A stretch of DNA of 64,000 nt from the NCBI GenBank assembly GCA_004431415.1, contig QPMI01000645.1, positions 62,001 to 126,000 on the forward strand, in the 5' to 3' direction. Position numbers and translations under genes: made by a program. Below the pieces are notes generated by a model. That model made no database searches. It worked only from the letters and a program-made list of their open reading frames with translations, and was not told the origin of the DNA. Origin of the DNA: Cyanophora paradoxa (Eukaryota > Glaucocystophyceae > Cyanophorales > Cyanophoraceae). Shown piece by piece: positions 56,249 through 64,000 of the stretch (positions within the stretch are counted from its first letter, which is position 1; every line of letters begins with the position of its first letter).

Positions 56249-59200
56249 CTATTTTTTGCTGCTGTTGCATCCTTGATGAGCCAGCTTGCAGTTCGACTTG
56301 ATGTGAGCCTCCTTATTATTAATCCTATCAACCGTAAGCCTGTACCTTAGATCCTTTGCCTGAAGGGAAAGGGGTTCGGTACACAGAGAGCAGATTCGCT
56401 TCTGCTCCTTGAGCTGCTCAATGATCCACTCGGGTGTAATATAATCATCATCATTATAATCCCGACCCGCTTTCTGATCCTGGCACTTGTAAGCCCGAAC
56501 CTTGGCCTTCAGATGCTCGAAGATCTCGGATTTAGCCTCGAACTTGTGGAGCTTTGTGTAAATGAGAATCTCGCTCAAATCTCGGTTGCGAGTCAGAGCA
56601 GTCCAGAACCACTCAGGAGTAACATGGCAGAACGAGGCCTCACAAACGACAATGCCCGAATCGTAGGTGAGTCCTTGAACACTGTGGCATGTTCCAGCAT
56701 AGGGTAGGTTGAACTTTTCCAACAGAGCAGTGGGGAGAGAGAACTGGGTCCCATCAAACACATCCTCCAAAGTGACCTGGTTCCGATTGATATCGACTAT
56801 GGTATAACTGTAATTAGTGAAAGCCGCTACTTTCTCATCTTTTTTACCTCGGGTCACACAGATATATTCACGACAAACGATTTCGATTCCTTTGAAAAAA
56901 TTGATTCCGTTCACAAGGATCCCCTCGGTTTGGGGTATATACGTTTATGCATGGTTCGGTTGTACAGGTAAGCCATCTCGTTTCTATAGCATACAGCCCT
57001 GTAGGAATCAGGAATTTCGTTTAGATCAGTTGCAGTTCTGAATCCGTATTTATTTACTATTTCTGTAGGAGCAAGTCCGTTCTCAAAGAGATCGACCTTG
57101 ATTGTTTTCAGCTTCTCTCGATCCTCAGGCTTGCGATGCCTCTTGTTGATCATCAGCTGCAGTATGTTGGGGAAGATGCTTGAGATAGCATCGCTGTAAT
57201 ATTGTTTGGGGTCAGCCACAGCAAGAGCATCTTTTATGGGAGCGTTTTGGTGGGGGTCTCCATTGCAGTAGAATTTCTTATCCGAATACTTGTTTATGAA
57301 TTTTTTGATCTTTGCAAGGTCCTTTACTTTATAGGCATAGACCTCATCGAATACTACATGGGAAAAGCCTTCCATAAACTCATTGACCTGTGAAGCCGAT
57401 AGGGCCTCCTCACAGGTTTGCTCATTTGAAACTCGCAGACCCAGAACACTGTACAGGGTGGCCACCTCAATGCGGCTTGCAGCTTCGGGCTTCCCCAATC
57501 TGATGCCCATTTCTTTCAGAGAGCATCGGAACTCGGCCGCTTGTTTGTTGTAGGGGCAGACTATGAGTCCGTTGATGTCATTTTTTAGCAGGTAGACCAT
57601 CAATCCGGTCGACTTTCCGGCTCCTGGAAGCATTCCAAGCGTATTGACATGATTGAACTCATTATATACTTTGGTATAAGCGTCCGAATCAAATTCATTT
57701 CGAAGGCAGAAGGAATTGATATTTGAAAGGGGATCCTCAATTTTAATAGGCTTCGGGAGGGTCCGAATGCGAATGGGGTTCATAGGGGGCTTCTTGTTCG
57801 GAATATAGGAGAAGCGACCAATGTTGGCAAATGAGTTACGATCAAAGGGCTTTGAGCTATACCTTCCTTTGATATACAGGCAATCAGTGTGGATTCCCAC
57901 GACCTCGTAACCTTTGCTTTTGAGTTCCTTGTACTTGTCATACATTTCGCTGCGAACTCGATCGTACATTGCGAACTGGATCGGAAGGAACCCGTTAATG
58001 AGATCCTTTTGAGAATCAGTTCTCACATAATAGATGTGGCCATCGAAATCCGAGAGGTTCTTGACCAGAGTATCAGTTTTCGCTCCAAAGGTGAATACTT
58101 CCACCATTCCGCCCACCTGCTGGGCATAGGTATCAGCCTCGGACTTTTTGCAGAACAACCTGGTCTTGGATCGCTTATCGAGTCGCTTTCCTAGCAGACC
58201 AATCACTTCTACGAGAGTCGCCTTTTTCTCGCGAGGATTCAGGTCGCTTGACATTATTTTCTGGATCAGCCTTTTTGAGGGGTTGCTTACGAAAAATGAT
58301 GGGCGGTTGTAGCCTGTAATAGTCACGAGATCCTTGATGTCCTCCCAGTGACGCTTCAGAGTGTAACCTGTGATCAAGTTCGAGTAGGATGCAGCCTTGT
58401 AACGATCGAGCAGGATCTGAATTCCTGGATCGCAGATGCGGGATTTGTATCCTACTGGCTCATCATCAATATCCTCTTCGTATGTATCCACTCCTTGCAT
58501 GTAGGTTCCAGTATCGAATTGCTGCACATCAATCACATAGAAGGTATCCTCCTCGATTGGGTGACCATCATAGGGGCGGATGCCATCGAAAATATTGAAT
58601 ACTGGAAGCTTTTCGATCTTGCTAATAACAGCTGGATAGCATTTGCACATATCCACTGCAGTGTACTTTGTTCCTGGCTTCGGCTTAATGAAATAGCCAT
58701 TCAGAGCAGAGCGATTGTAATTAATAAGGGCTGTTCGGAAGCCCTCCTCGTACTGTGAAATTGTGTCGGTGTTAATCAGGGCTTCCTTGAATTCTTGACG
58801 AATTGATTGGACCTTTTTGTAGTAATCCTCAGTCTCGAACTCACACTGAACCATGTGATCAGAAACCGAGGGATTAAATACGGAAAAGAATATTCCACTC
58901 GCTTTGAAGATCAGGGTTTTGATCTGTCCCCCTTTCATTCCGAGCTTTGGTTCGTATTGAAGGCGATCCAAGAAAGTGAACAGAAGCTCATCCATGGACC
59001 CAGTGTAAACGATTCGGACTGTAGCTTTCTCCTTATCAGCTTTCAATCCCATGGTCGCAATCTTGAGCAGATCAGCAGGTGTGTGGGCGAACATATCGTA
59101 TTGCTTGGTCTCTGTGATTTGGTAGGATGAGTTTAGTGAAGCTTCGGAAGGGTTTTCGGTTTCCAGGTCCATTTTCTTGAAATTCTTCTCGAGGGCTTTG

Positions 59201-60399
59201 ATGTTATCGTTGTAGCAGTAAACGTGGTTATTGTGTACCATGAAATTCATGCATTGCGGATGCAGATCCTTATTCACGGGCATCTCTCCCTGTGGGTATC
59301 TGTACTTGAGCTTGTTATCCTCCGAATAAACACGGAATCCCAGCCTGCAACGATCCGCGAATTTTCGGAGCAGCCTCAGAGTGAGGGACATAGAGGCTCC
59401 CTCAGTATATTCCTTTCCGTGGAAAAATCGATACAGACCCTCATAGGTCATCTCAATGTCAGTGTACTTCTTGTACCTCCCCCTTTCATGACAGGCTTTC
59501 ATGGATCGAGAGTACAATGAGATCAGCATATCGTAGACACAGGCATTCGATTTTCCGGAAGCAGGCTTGATGATTAATTCCTCAATCGATTTTGCCTCGG
59601 GATTGAGATCGTAGTTAATGTACTGGCTCACAGCTGCGGTACATCGCATCGATTCTTCGAGTTCCTCATCGAGAAATTCTTCTTGAACGGCTTCCTGGGC
59701 TTCTTCCTCAGCCTGAGCCTCCACCAAAACGATTTCGTGAATTTCCGCGAAATAATCGTACCAATGCTGAATTTCGCTTGCAAGTCGATCAGCCCTAAAT
59801 ACGGTCTCAACAACATACAGGAAATCAGCGACCATATAGTGTCTCTGGTTCAGCACAAACCTTGTAACGAAACCATCACGGGCAATTTGTCGCAGCATCC
59901 TTACCGGAATTGTGATCGAAGCCCTTTTCAGGGGTCGGTACATGCGACCTTCGAAGCGGAGTGGCTGATCCCTCGCACGACCAGTGGGTTCAGCATTAAT
60001 TTCGGCCCAGAGCTTGAAAGTGACCCGGACAACAGCATCGTCGGGAAACTGGGCAATCTGCCGGAAAAATTGATTCAGCTGCCTGTTCTCTCGGGGTCTC
60101 GGAGGTTCAGCCTCAATGGCCCCAATGCGACCGACCTCTCGATCAAATGCAGCCTGGCGAACCCCCAGCAGCGATTGCAGGGTATATCCCTTTGCAGGTC
60201 GCTCTGTATCGAAAATTGACTGAATGTTCTTGAGGTACAGCTCGAGCATGGTTTCGGGAACCTTGGAAGTTCCTGAGAATTTGCGCAATAATGCATCAGC
60301 GGTTCTCTTGGTGAACAGGTTCCGCTGGATACCAAGGTTAATCAATTCAATCGCTTTTGCTTTCAAGCCTTTTCTTCTCTTGTAACTTGCGCGAGGCAT
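56249..60399 (-). CDS. DNA polymerase - SF1 helicase - HNH protein, split by a one-base shift
   Basis: Frame one (60399-56911, 1162 residues) has a basic N-terminus and a family-B-like polymerase region (TKYTAVDMCKCYPAVISKIE, motif A-like; VVGIHTDCLYIKG, motif C-like). An SF1 helicase follows: TLGMLPGAGKSTGL (Walker A), SHVVFDEVYAY (Walker B), FYCNGDPHQNAP (motif III) and MINKRHRKPED. It stops at 56911-56913. Frame two (56914-56249) supplies the last helicase motifs (AGTCHSVQGLTYDSGIVVCE, WFWTALTRNRDL) and an HNH-like C-terminus (ICSLCTEPL, LTVDRINNKEAH, CKLAHQGCNSSKK). The join is at a GGGG run near 56925. Polymerase-helicase fusions of this kind are known from transpovirons and some polinton-like viruses. 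Role: genome replication. Scored as one gene with a break. Confidence 0.83.
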
Positions 60400-60485
60400 T
60401 GTTTACTTTAAGCCAAGAAAATAAATTCCGCAAGAAGAAGAAAAACTCTTTTTTCTCTAAGTTATATAAGTGGATTTTCCTTAAG

Positions 60486-60494
60486 TCATTTTTT
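60486..60494 (-). promoter_or_regulatory. AAAAAATGA motif upstream of polymerase-helicase gene
   Basis: Minus strand, 86 bases before the ATG at 60399. It is followed (minus strand) by CTTAAGGAAAATCC, a TATATAA and TTTTCTTGGCT. The region upstream of the gene at 60991 has the same ordered blocks. Confidence 0.55.
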
Positions 60495-60574
60495 GTTGAC
60501 CACAGCGATAAAATCATTTTTTCTTTTTCGATAGAAAAGCATGCATAAAAATAATATATACAGAGCTGCAAACC

Positions 60575-60991
60575 TCAGCATTCATTGTGTCTCCTTGTTA
60601 TACTTGCGGGGTCTACCGGGTTTAGGGGATTTTGGGATGTCTCTGCCTTTTGTTCCTCAGCAATAGCAGCGAGTTTTTCGGCGTATTTCCTATGATAGTA
60701 TGCAAGCGATGATGCCTTCTTCTTTTCTCTGAACTCGGCATCATTCTGGTATTTCTCCTGTTTTTTATAGCATTGCCTTTCGAGGCATTGCTCCTTTGTT
60801 TTCTCATACCTAGCCTTGCGGACTGCCAGCTGTTTGGCTCGGAATTCGGGATCACTGTGATACCTTTCCCTGTACTTTTCGTTTCTCGCTTTTTTCTGCT
60901 CTGGGGACAGTTTGTATGGAGTTCTCTTTTTAGGCACTTCTGCGATTGCAGGGGTAGTTTCGATATCTGCCATCTTCCTATTAATAGCCAA
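60575..60991 (-). CDS. Small basic repeat protein
   Basis: 138 residues, Lys/Arg/Glu-rich. A unit close to YRERYHSDPEFRAKQLAVRK recurs as YKKQEKYQNDAEFREKKKAS: Y-x6-DPEFR/DAEFR followed by a basic helix. The same unit occurs in the 62136-61891 gene (RYREDPEYREYKKQQA). The structure is probably a string of helices that bind DNA; a packaging or histone-like role is a guess. Start ATG 60991; a second ATG six codons later is possible. Confidence 0.65.
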   Translation of the reverse strand: MAINRKMADIETTPAIAEVPKKRTPYKLSPEQKKARNEKYRERYHSDPEFRAKQLAVRKARYEKTKEQCLERQCYKKQEKYQNDAEFREKKKASSLAYYHRKYAEKLAAIAEEQKAETSQNPLNPVDPASITRRHNEC

Positions 60992-61033
60992 GAAAAGTTT
61001 TTTCTCTAATTAAATTAGGGGGTTATCCTTAAA

Positions 61034-61042
61034 TCATTTTTT
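61034..61042 (-). promoter_or_regulatory. AAAAAATGA motif upstream of small basic gene
   Basis: Minus strand, 42 bases before the ATG at 60991, followed by TTTAAGGATAACC and TTTTCTTGGCT as at the polymerase gene. Confidence 0.55.
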
Positions 61043-61071
61043 GTGATGCAGCGAGATCTAATACTTCCTTG

Positions 61072-61234
61072 TCCTTCTCTCTCTTGCTTCTGAGGCATTA
61101 TCCTCATTATCTGACATCTCAAACTCCACTGTTGTCTCACAACATCTACTGTGGCAATTGCTCACCACATGCAGACTGAACATCTCGAAGAACTTTCGTA
61201 TTATGTCCATATCTCTAATAAAACAGAGATAATT
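61072..61234 (-). repeat. 163-base duplicate of part of the 62120-63157 gene
   Basis: Same sequence as 62263-62425 in the same orientation, with one difference (CATCTACTG here, CATCCACTG there). The offset is 1191 bases. Here it has no start codon or frame context of its own and is a stranded gene fragment. Confidence 0.93.
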
Positions 61235-61258
61235 CCTATACTGTTACCATTAATGGTT

Positions 61259-61441
61259 TGTCAGGCACTTACAATTTATTGTCAGGCACTATTATGGTAT
61301 ATCAGGCATTGTCAGGCACCTTTTTAGAAAACTTTTCTATAATACAAATTTCATTGTTGATCCAAGCAATGACATTGAGAATTGGAAACGTTTGTGAAAA
61401 TCAATGTGTTTCCTGCCTGACAAACTTCTTGCTGCCTGACA
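61259..61441. repeat. TGTCAGGCA repeats, direct and inverted
   Basis: TGTCAGGCAC at 61259-61268, 61280-61289 and 61310-61319, with a shortened ATCAGGCA at 61301. The inverted form TGCCTGACAA lies at 61414-61423 and 61433-61442. They fill the intergenic space before the plus-strand gene at 61514; possible protein-binding sites or an origin. Confidence 0.75.
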
Positions 61442-61454
61442 ACCTTTCATCAAC

Positions 61455-61463
61455 AAAAAATGA
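61455..61463 (+). promoter_or_regulatory. AAAAAATGA motif upstream of 61514 gene
   Basis: Ends 50 bases before the ATG, followed by TTGTGTAAACTAACTTAAAGATT. Confidence 0.5.
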
Positions 61464-61513
61464 TTGTGTAAACTAACTTAAAGATTTACAGATATATTAA
61501 TAAGAAAACAACA

Positions 61514-61813
61514 ATGACTGCTCAAATTGCCAAAGGAATTCTTGCCGAAAAGATTGAAAAAGATACCCTCTGGAAAGATCATAAAGGATTAGTTGATGCT
61601 ATTGTAGAGAGTGGTCTCCACTCAACAGGAATAAACATTGGTCAGGCTGATAATAAGCGAAACAAGGAATTTCGACAGAAAGTAGAGAGAGATGTATTGG
61701 GCATGATAATAGACCCAAACTACCTCTCTTCAATTAACAAAAAAAATCATTCAAACACTGCCACAAGAAAACGACTCTTTAACAAATTAATGAGTCGTTC
61801 TACTTCATCTTAA
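61514..61813 (+). CDS. Hypothetical viral protein, 99 residues
   Basis: ATG 61514, stop 61811-61813. Mixed charged sequence, mostly helical (AKGILAEKIEKDTLWKDHKG; GIDP-free middle; NATRKRLFNKLMSRSTSS-like basic C-terminus). No signal peptide, membrane segment or known domain. It is one of the few plus-strand genes in this half of the element, so it is probably transcribed separately. Confidence 0.6.
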   Translation: MTAQIAKGILAEKIEKDTLWKDHKGLVDAIVESGLHSTGINIGQADNKRNKEFRQKVERDVLGMIIDPNYLSSINKKNHSNTATRKRLFNKLMSRSTSS

Positions 61814-61890
61814 ACAATAAAGCCAATTCCTTTGTATATATTTTTATAGCTGCCTCAGTAGCATACTGAGACCGCTTTGTTTCAATTATC

Positions 61891-62136
61891 TTATAGACCT
61901 GGGGGTCCATTGCTACTATCAGTTGGCAAATAATATTTAATCGGTCTTCCTCTGGGTCTCTGCTCCTCTTTTTGGGCTTTTCTGCGATAATAGGATGCCA
62001 GGGCTTGCTGCTTTTTATACTCTCTATATTCTGGGTCCTCTCTATATCGTTTCTGCATTGCTAGAATGTGTCTAATAGCACCCTCAGTTAAAGGCTCATC
62101 ACTGGTAAACTCGATTAAACTAATAGTATCCTCCAT
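61891..62136 (-). CDS. Small protein with AT-hook and DPEYR unit
   Basis: 81 residues. Acidic N-terminus (MEDTISLIEFTSDEPLTEGA), then a basic helix RYREDPEYREYKKQQALASY with the same unit as the 60575-60991 protein, then RPRGRPIKYYLP, which contains the AT-hook core RGRP. It probably binds AT-rich DNA. The start overlaps the end of the 62120-63157 gene by 17 bases, so the two are co-transcribed. Confidence 0.65.
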   Translation of the reverse strand: MEDTISLIEFTSDEPLTEGAIRHILAMQKRYREDPEYREYKKQQALASYYRRKAQKEEQRPRGRPIKYYLPTDSSNGPPGL

Positions 62137-63157
62137 TTATATTCCCAGAGAAAACGTTTTCTGCTGGCAGAGAACTTCTCCTTGGATACTCCTGTTGCTC
62201 CTGTTGCTCATATGTATACTCTGTGGGGTCTGCTGACATTGACTCCACAGAAACTGTAGACCTCCTTCTCTCTCTTGCTTCTGAGGCATTATCCTCATTA
62301 TCTGACATCTCAAACTCCACTGTTGTCTCACAACATCCACTGTGGCAATTGCTCACCACATGCAGACTGAACATCTCGAAGAACTTTCGTATTATGTCCA
62401 TATCTCTAATAAAACAGAGATAATTAAACCAAACTCGTCTTTTATATACTGTTGGGGCAACTCCCTTTTCTACTTCAGCTTTGGTGGCACCAGGTTCAAT
62501 GGTTCCCTTTTGGGTTTTTGTTTTCATTTCATCTACTGCCTGCTCATCGATTTGGTTCTCTTTCTTAGCAATAAACTGTTTATCTGGGACACCAGTGATT
62601 CCCATTTTATAAACTTCCTTTCGAAGCATCTCCTTTAGCTTGGCTCTCTCTTTCTTCTCAGTAACATACTGCTCCAAAGCACTGGATTTGGCTTCCAGAT
62701 CTTTGAGTTTAGCAGTCATCTCATCCCATTGAGCCTTGGGAATTCGATGAACATTCTGAGTGGGAGCAGTCTTGTATGTGACTTCACCAGCCATAGACTG
62801 AATTACCTTGTCTGATTCCTTACTAAGACCTTCACCTTTGCGAGCCAATGACAGATCTTGCAAGCCTAAACCTTTATCATCAGCAGCACCAATAATTCGC
62901 CTGGCACCCTCAGCAACAGCTTTCATTTTCGAAGCTTCAGGTGAGATGTTGAGTTGGTCACTGGTTGAAGCTTGTGGGGCTTTGTCATCGACTGATTCCT
63001 CATAGGCAGCATTGAGGGGGTCTTCTTCTTGCTGTGAGGGCTTCACCTCATTCATACCATTGAATTTCAGTGGATCTGTGTTAATGGATCCATTGTTTCC
63101 ACCACCTGAATAGCCAACAGCCCCAGCTGGGATCCCTATTTTTCGTTTGGGAGGCAT
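62120..63157 (-). CDS. Viral protein with coiled coil, possible virion component
   Basis: 345 residues. The N-terminal 120 are Gly/Asn/Ser-rich (KIGIPAGAVGYSGGGNNGS) and contain KMKAVAEGARRIIGAADDKG. A coiled coil at about 145-185 (WDEMTAKLKDLEAKSSALEQ) is followed by basic residues. A region at 235-275 has a conserved Cys cluster (VVSNCHSGCCETTVEF), then an acidic, Glu/Gln/Tyr-rich tail. Part of the Cys region is duplicated at 61072-61234. No family recognised; the size, Gly-rich start and place beside the packaging ATPase fit a minor structural protein, which is a guess. Confidence 0.6.
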   Translation of the reverse strand: MPPKRKIGIPAGAVGYSGGGNNGSINTDPLKFNGMNEVKPSQQEEDPLNAAYEESVDDKAPQASTSDQLNISPEASKMKAVAEGARRIIGAADDKGLGLQDLSLARKGEGLSKESDKVIQSMAGEVTYKTAPTQNVHRIPKAQWDEMTAKLKDLEAKSSALEQYVTEKKERAKLKEMLRKEVYKMGITGVPDKQFIAKKENQIDEQAVDEMKTKTQKGTIEPGATKAEVEKGVAPTVYKRRVWFNYLCFIRDMDIIRKFFEMFSLHVVSNCHSGCCETTVEFEMSDNEDNASEARERRRSTVSVESMSADPTEYTYEQQEQQEYPRRSSLPAENVFSGNINGGYY

Positions 63158-63185
63158 TGTATCTTTATTAGAATGAGAGATAATT

Positions 63186-63979
63186 TTATAAACCGCGTTT
63201 ATATCGCATCAATTTATTGCTATGGACTTGGCTTTTCACTTCTTTGGGGGCTTCCTCTTTCTCTGGTGGTTTCAGTTCATCTTCTTTCTTTTTTGGCTTC
63301 CTGTGGAAGCGAGGAAAATCGAAATCTCCAACTAAATCGGCTTTATCGACATAGTAGCCCACATTATACTTGAAAGATGTATAAACAAGGAACTGGTATG
63401 AGTGAACATACTCTTCAAAGAGTTTATAGAAGTCTTCTTTTCGAGGAAAAGTCGAAAACTCCTCTGCAAATGCCTCCAGCTCTTTTTGGTTGCTTGCACA
63501 AACCATAATTACTATATCACTATTGCAGCGAATAACACTTGCGACCTTTCTTAATTTTTGGGAAATAGTTATAATTGATATATTGACATGTCTGCCACGA
63601 ACATAAAGCATTCCCACTGTTTTATCTCGACTGAGATCCAGCTGGTCATTTTCTATCATATCCTCTAAAATCACCAGCATATGGTTAAGTTCTTCTCCTT
63701 TCTCCCTTTTTGCCTCTCTTTCTTTTATAATTTTCGACATGTATTGGGGATCCCATGCACCCAGTTGAACAGTAGCAGCTTTGTCCAAAAATGTGAAAAT
63801 GAGGTAGCGGATATAATAAGTGTTGTATCAATCTTTTTGGCATCATGCAGCTGTTTCAAATAATATTTTACAGCTTCTGTTTTTCCGCATCCACTTTTTC
63901 CGAGTATGAGTAGTCGAAAAGGGGGTTCTATCATTTCACCAGCATTGAATTCCTCCAAATCAGAACTTGGTATAGGCAT
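63186..63979 (-). CDS. FtsK/HerA (A32-like) DNA-packaging ATPase, split by a one-base shift
   Basis: Frame one (63979-63725) starts at ATG 63979 and has FRLLILGKSGCGKTEAVKYY (Walker A) and TTLIISATSF. Frame two (63788-63186) continues from the same point with GAWDPQYMSKIIKEREAKRE, MLVILEDMIEN (Walker B, hhhhED), GRHVNISIITISQKLRKV (the conserved Gln-containing motif), SDIVIMVCASNQKELEAF and a Lys/Pro-rich tail. The join falls at a TTTTT run near 63790. Together they make about 255 residues, normal for virophage and polinton-like packaging ATPases, which pump genomic DNA into the capsid. Nothing else in the sequence suggests decay. Confidence 0.85.
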
Positions 63980-64000
63980 TGTGTATCTTTCTATAAAGAA

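Larger units (their letters stand above)
52640..64000. mobile_element. Integrated polinton-like virus / virophage-type element (left part)
   Basis: GC content drops sharply at about 52.6-52.9 kb, and from 53.1 kb genes are intron-free, AT-rich and separated by few bases. Integrase, polymerase-helicase, FtsK/HerA-type ATPase, RING and DUF5710-type genes form a set typical of polinton-like viruses, virophages and related integrated elements. Capsid and protease genes are not seen and would lie beyond 64 kb. I could not find a terminal repeat: only the left end is inside the window. Confidence 0.85.

Noticed and set aside
56905-56935. Programmed -1 frameshifting between the polymerase-helicase frames
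   Set aside because: No X-XXY-YYZ slippery heptamer at the overlap, and two other genes show the same kind of break, so a common indel cause is simpler.
52640-64000. Bacteriophage or bacterial origin of the AT-rich segment
   Set aside because: The rve integrase, RING finger and virophage-type ATPase fit eukaryotic viruses, and there are no ribosome-binding sites before the genes.
1-64000. tRNA, rRNA or CRISPR arrays
   Set aside because: None seen by eye: no cloverleaf with conserved arms and no regularly spaced identical repeats with unique spacers.

Overview
The window comes from a nuclear genome of a GC-rich single-celled eukaryote, most likely an alga or another protist. The evidence is dozens of genes cut by short introns (about 50-120 bases), eukaryote-only domain families (kinesin motor, RING/TRAF, PARP, NFX1-type zinc fingers, nuclear-type C2H2 fingers) and a Ty3/gypsy retroelement. 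I cannot name the species from sequence alone. From about 52.6 kb to the right end the DNA changes abruptly to AT-rich, intron-free, densely packed viral genes: an integrated polinton-like virus or virophage-type element that runs off the window.

Layout. 1-3.35 kb: 3' part of a Ty3/gypsy pol. 4.5-5.3 kb: small three-exon gene of unknown function. 5.9-11.05 kb (minus): a gene whose exons splice in phase into one protein with a macro domain, a UBA domain, a CCCH finger and a PARP catalytic domain. 12.7-15.1 kb (minus): C2H2-finger gene of unknown function. 16.9-24.4 kb (plus): ZNFX1-like SF1 helicase with NFX1 zinc fingers and a C-terminal PARP domain. 24.9-27.6 kb (minus): second CCCH-PARP gene. 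28.2-31.3 kb (plus): ADP-ribosylglycohydrolase. 31.7-35.2 kb (minus): tandem-RING gene and a coiled-coil/zinc-finger gene. 35.2-38.5 kb (minus) and 51.2-52.6 kb (plus): two members of one unrecognised family. 39.5-43.3 kb (minus): Nup98-motif segment and RING-TRAF gene. 43.5-49.65 kb (plus): kinesin. An inverted repeat of about 350 bases brackets 39-50.8 kb.

How it may fit together (inference). ADP-ribosyl transferases (three PARP domains), enzymes that bind or remove ADP-ribose (macro domain, ARH) and likely ubiquitin ligases (tandem RING, RING-TRAF) lie side by side between 5.9 and 43.3 kb, with a ZNFX1-type helicase among them. In animals the same families act together in antiviral ADP-ribosyl/ubiquitin signalling. 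This clustering, and especially the macro-UBA-CCCH-PARP protein, is the main candidate for an undescribed system.

The viral element carries a RING protein, two DUF5710-type proteins, a retrovirus-like integrase, a polymerase-helicase-HNH protein, small basic proteins, a possible virion protein and a packaging ATPase. A shared AAAAAATGA motif lies upstream of five of its genes. Three core genes are each broken by a one-base shift at a homopolymer run, which may be sequencing error rather than decay. I saw no tRNA, rRNA or CRISPR array. Exon coordinates were read by eye; gene starts and some exon limits in the GC-rich part are approximate.
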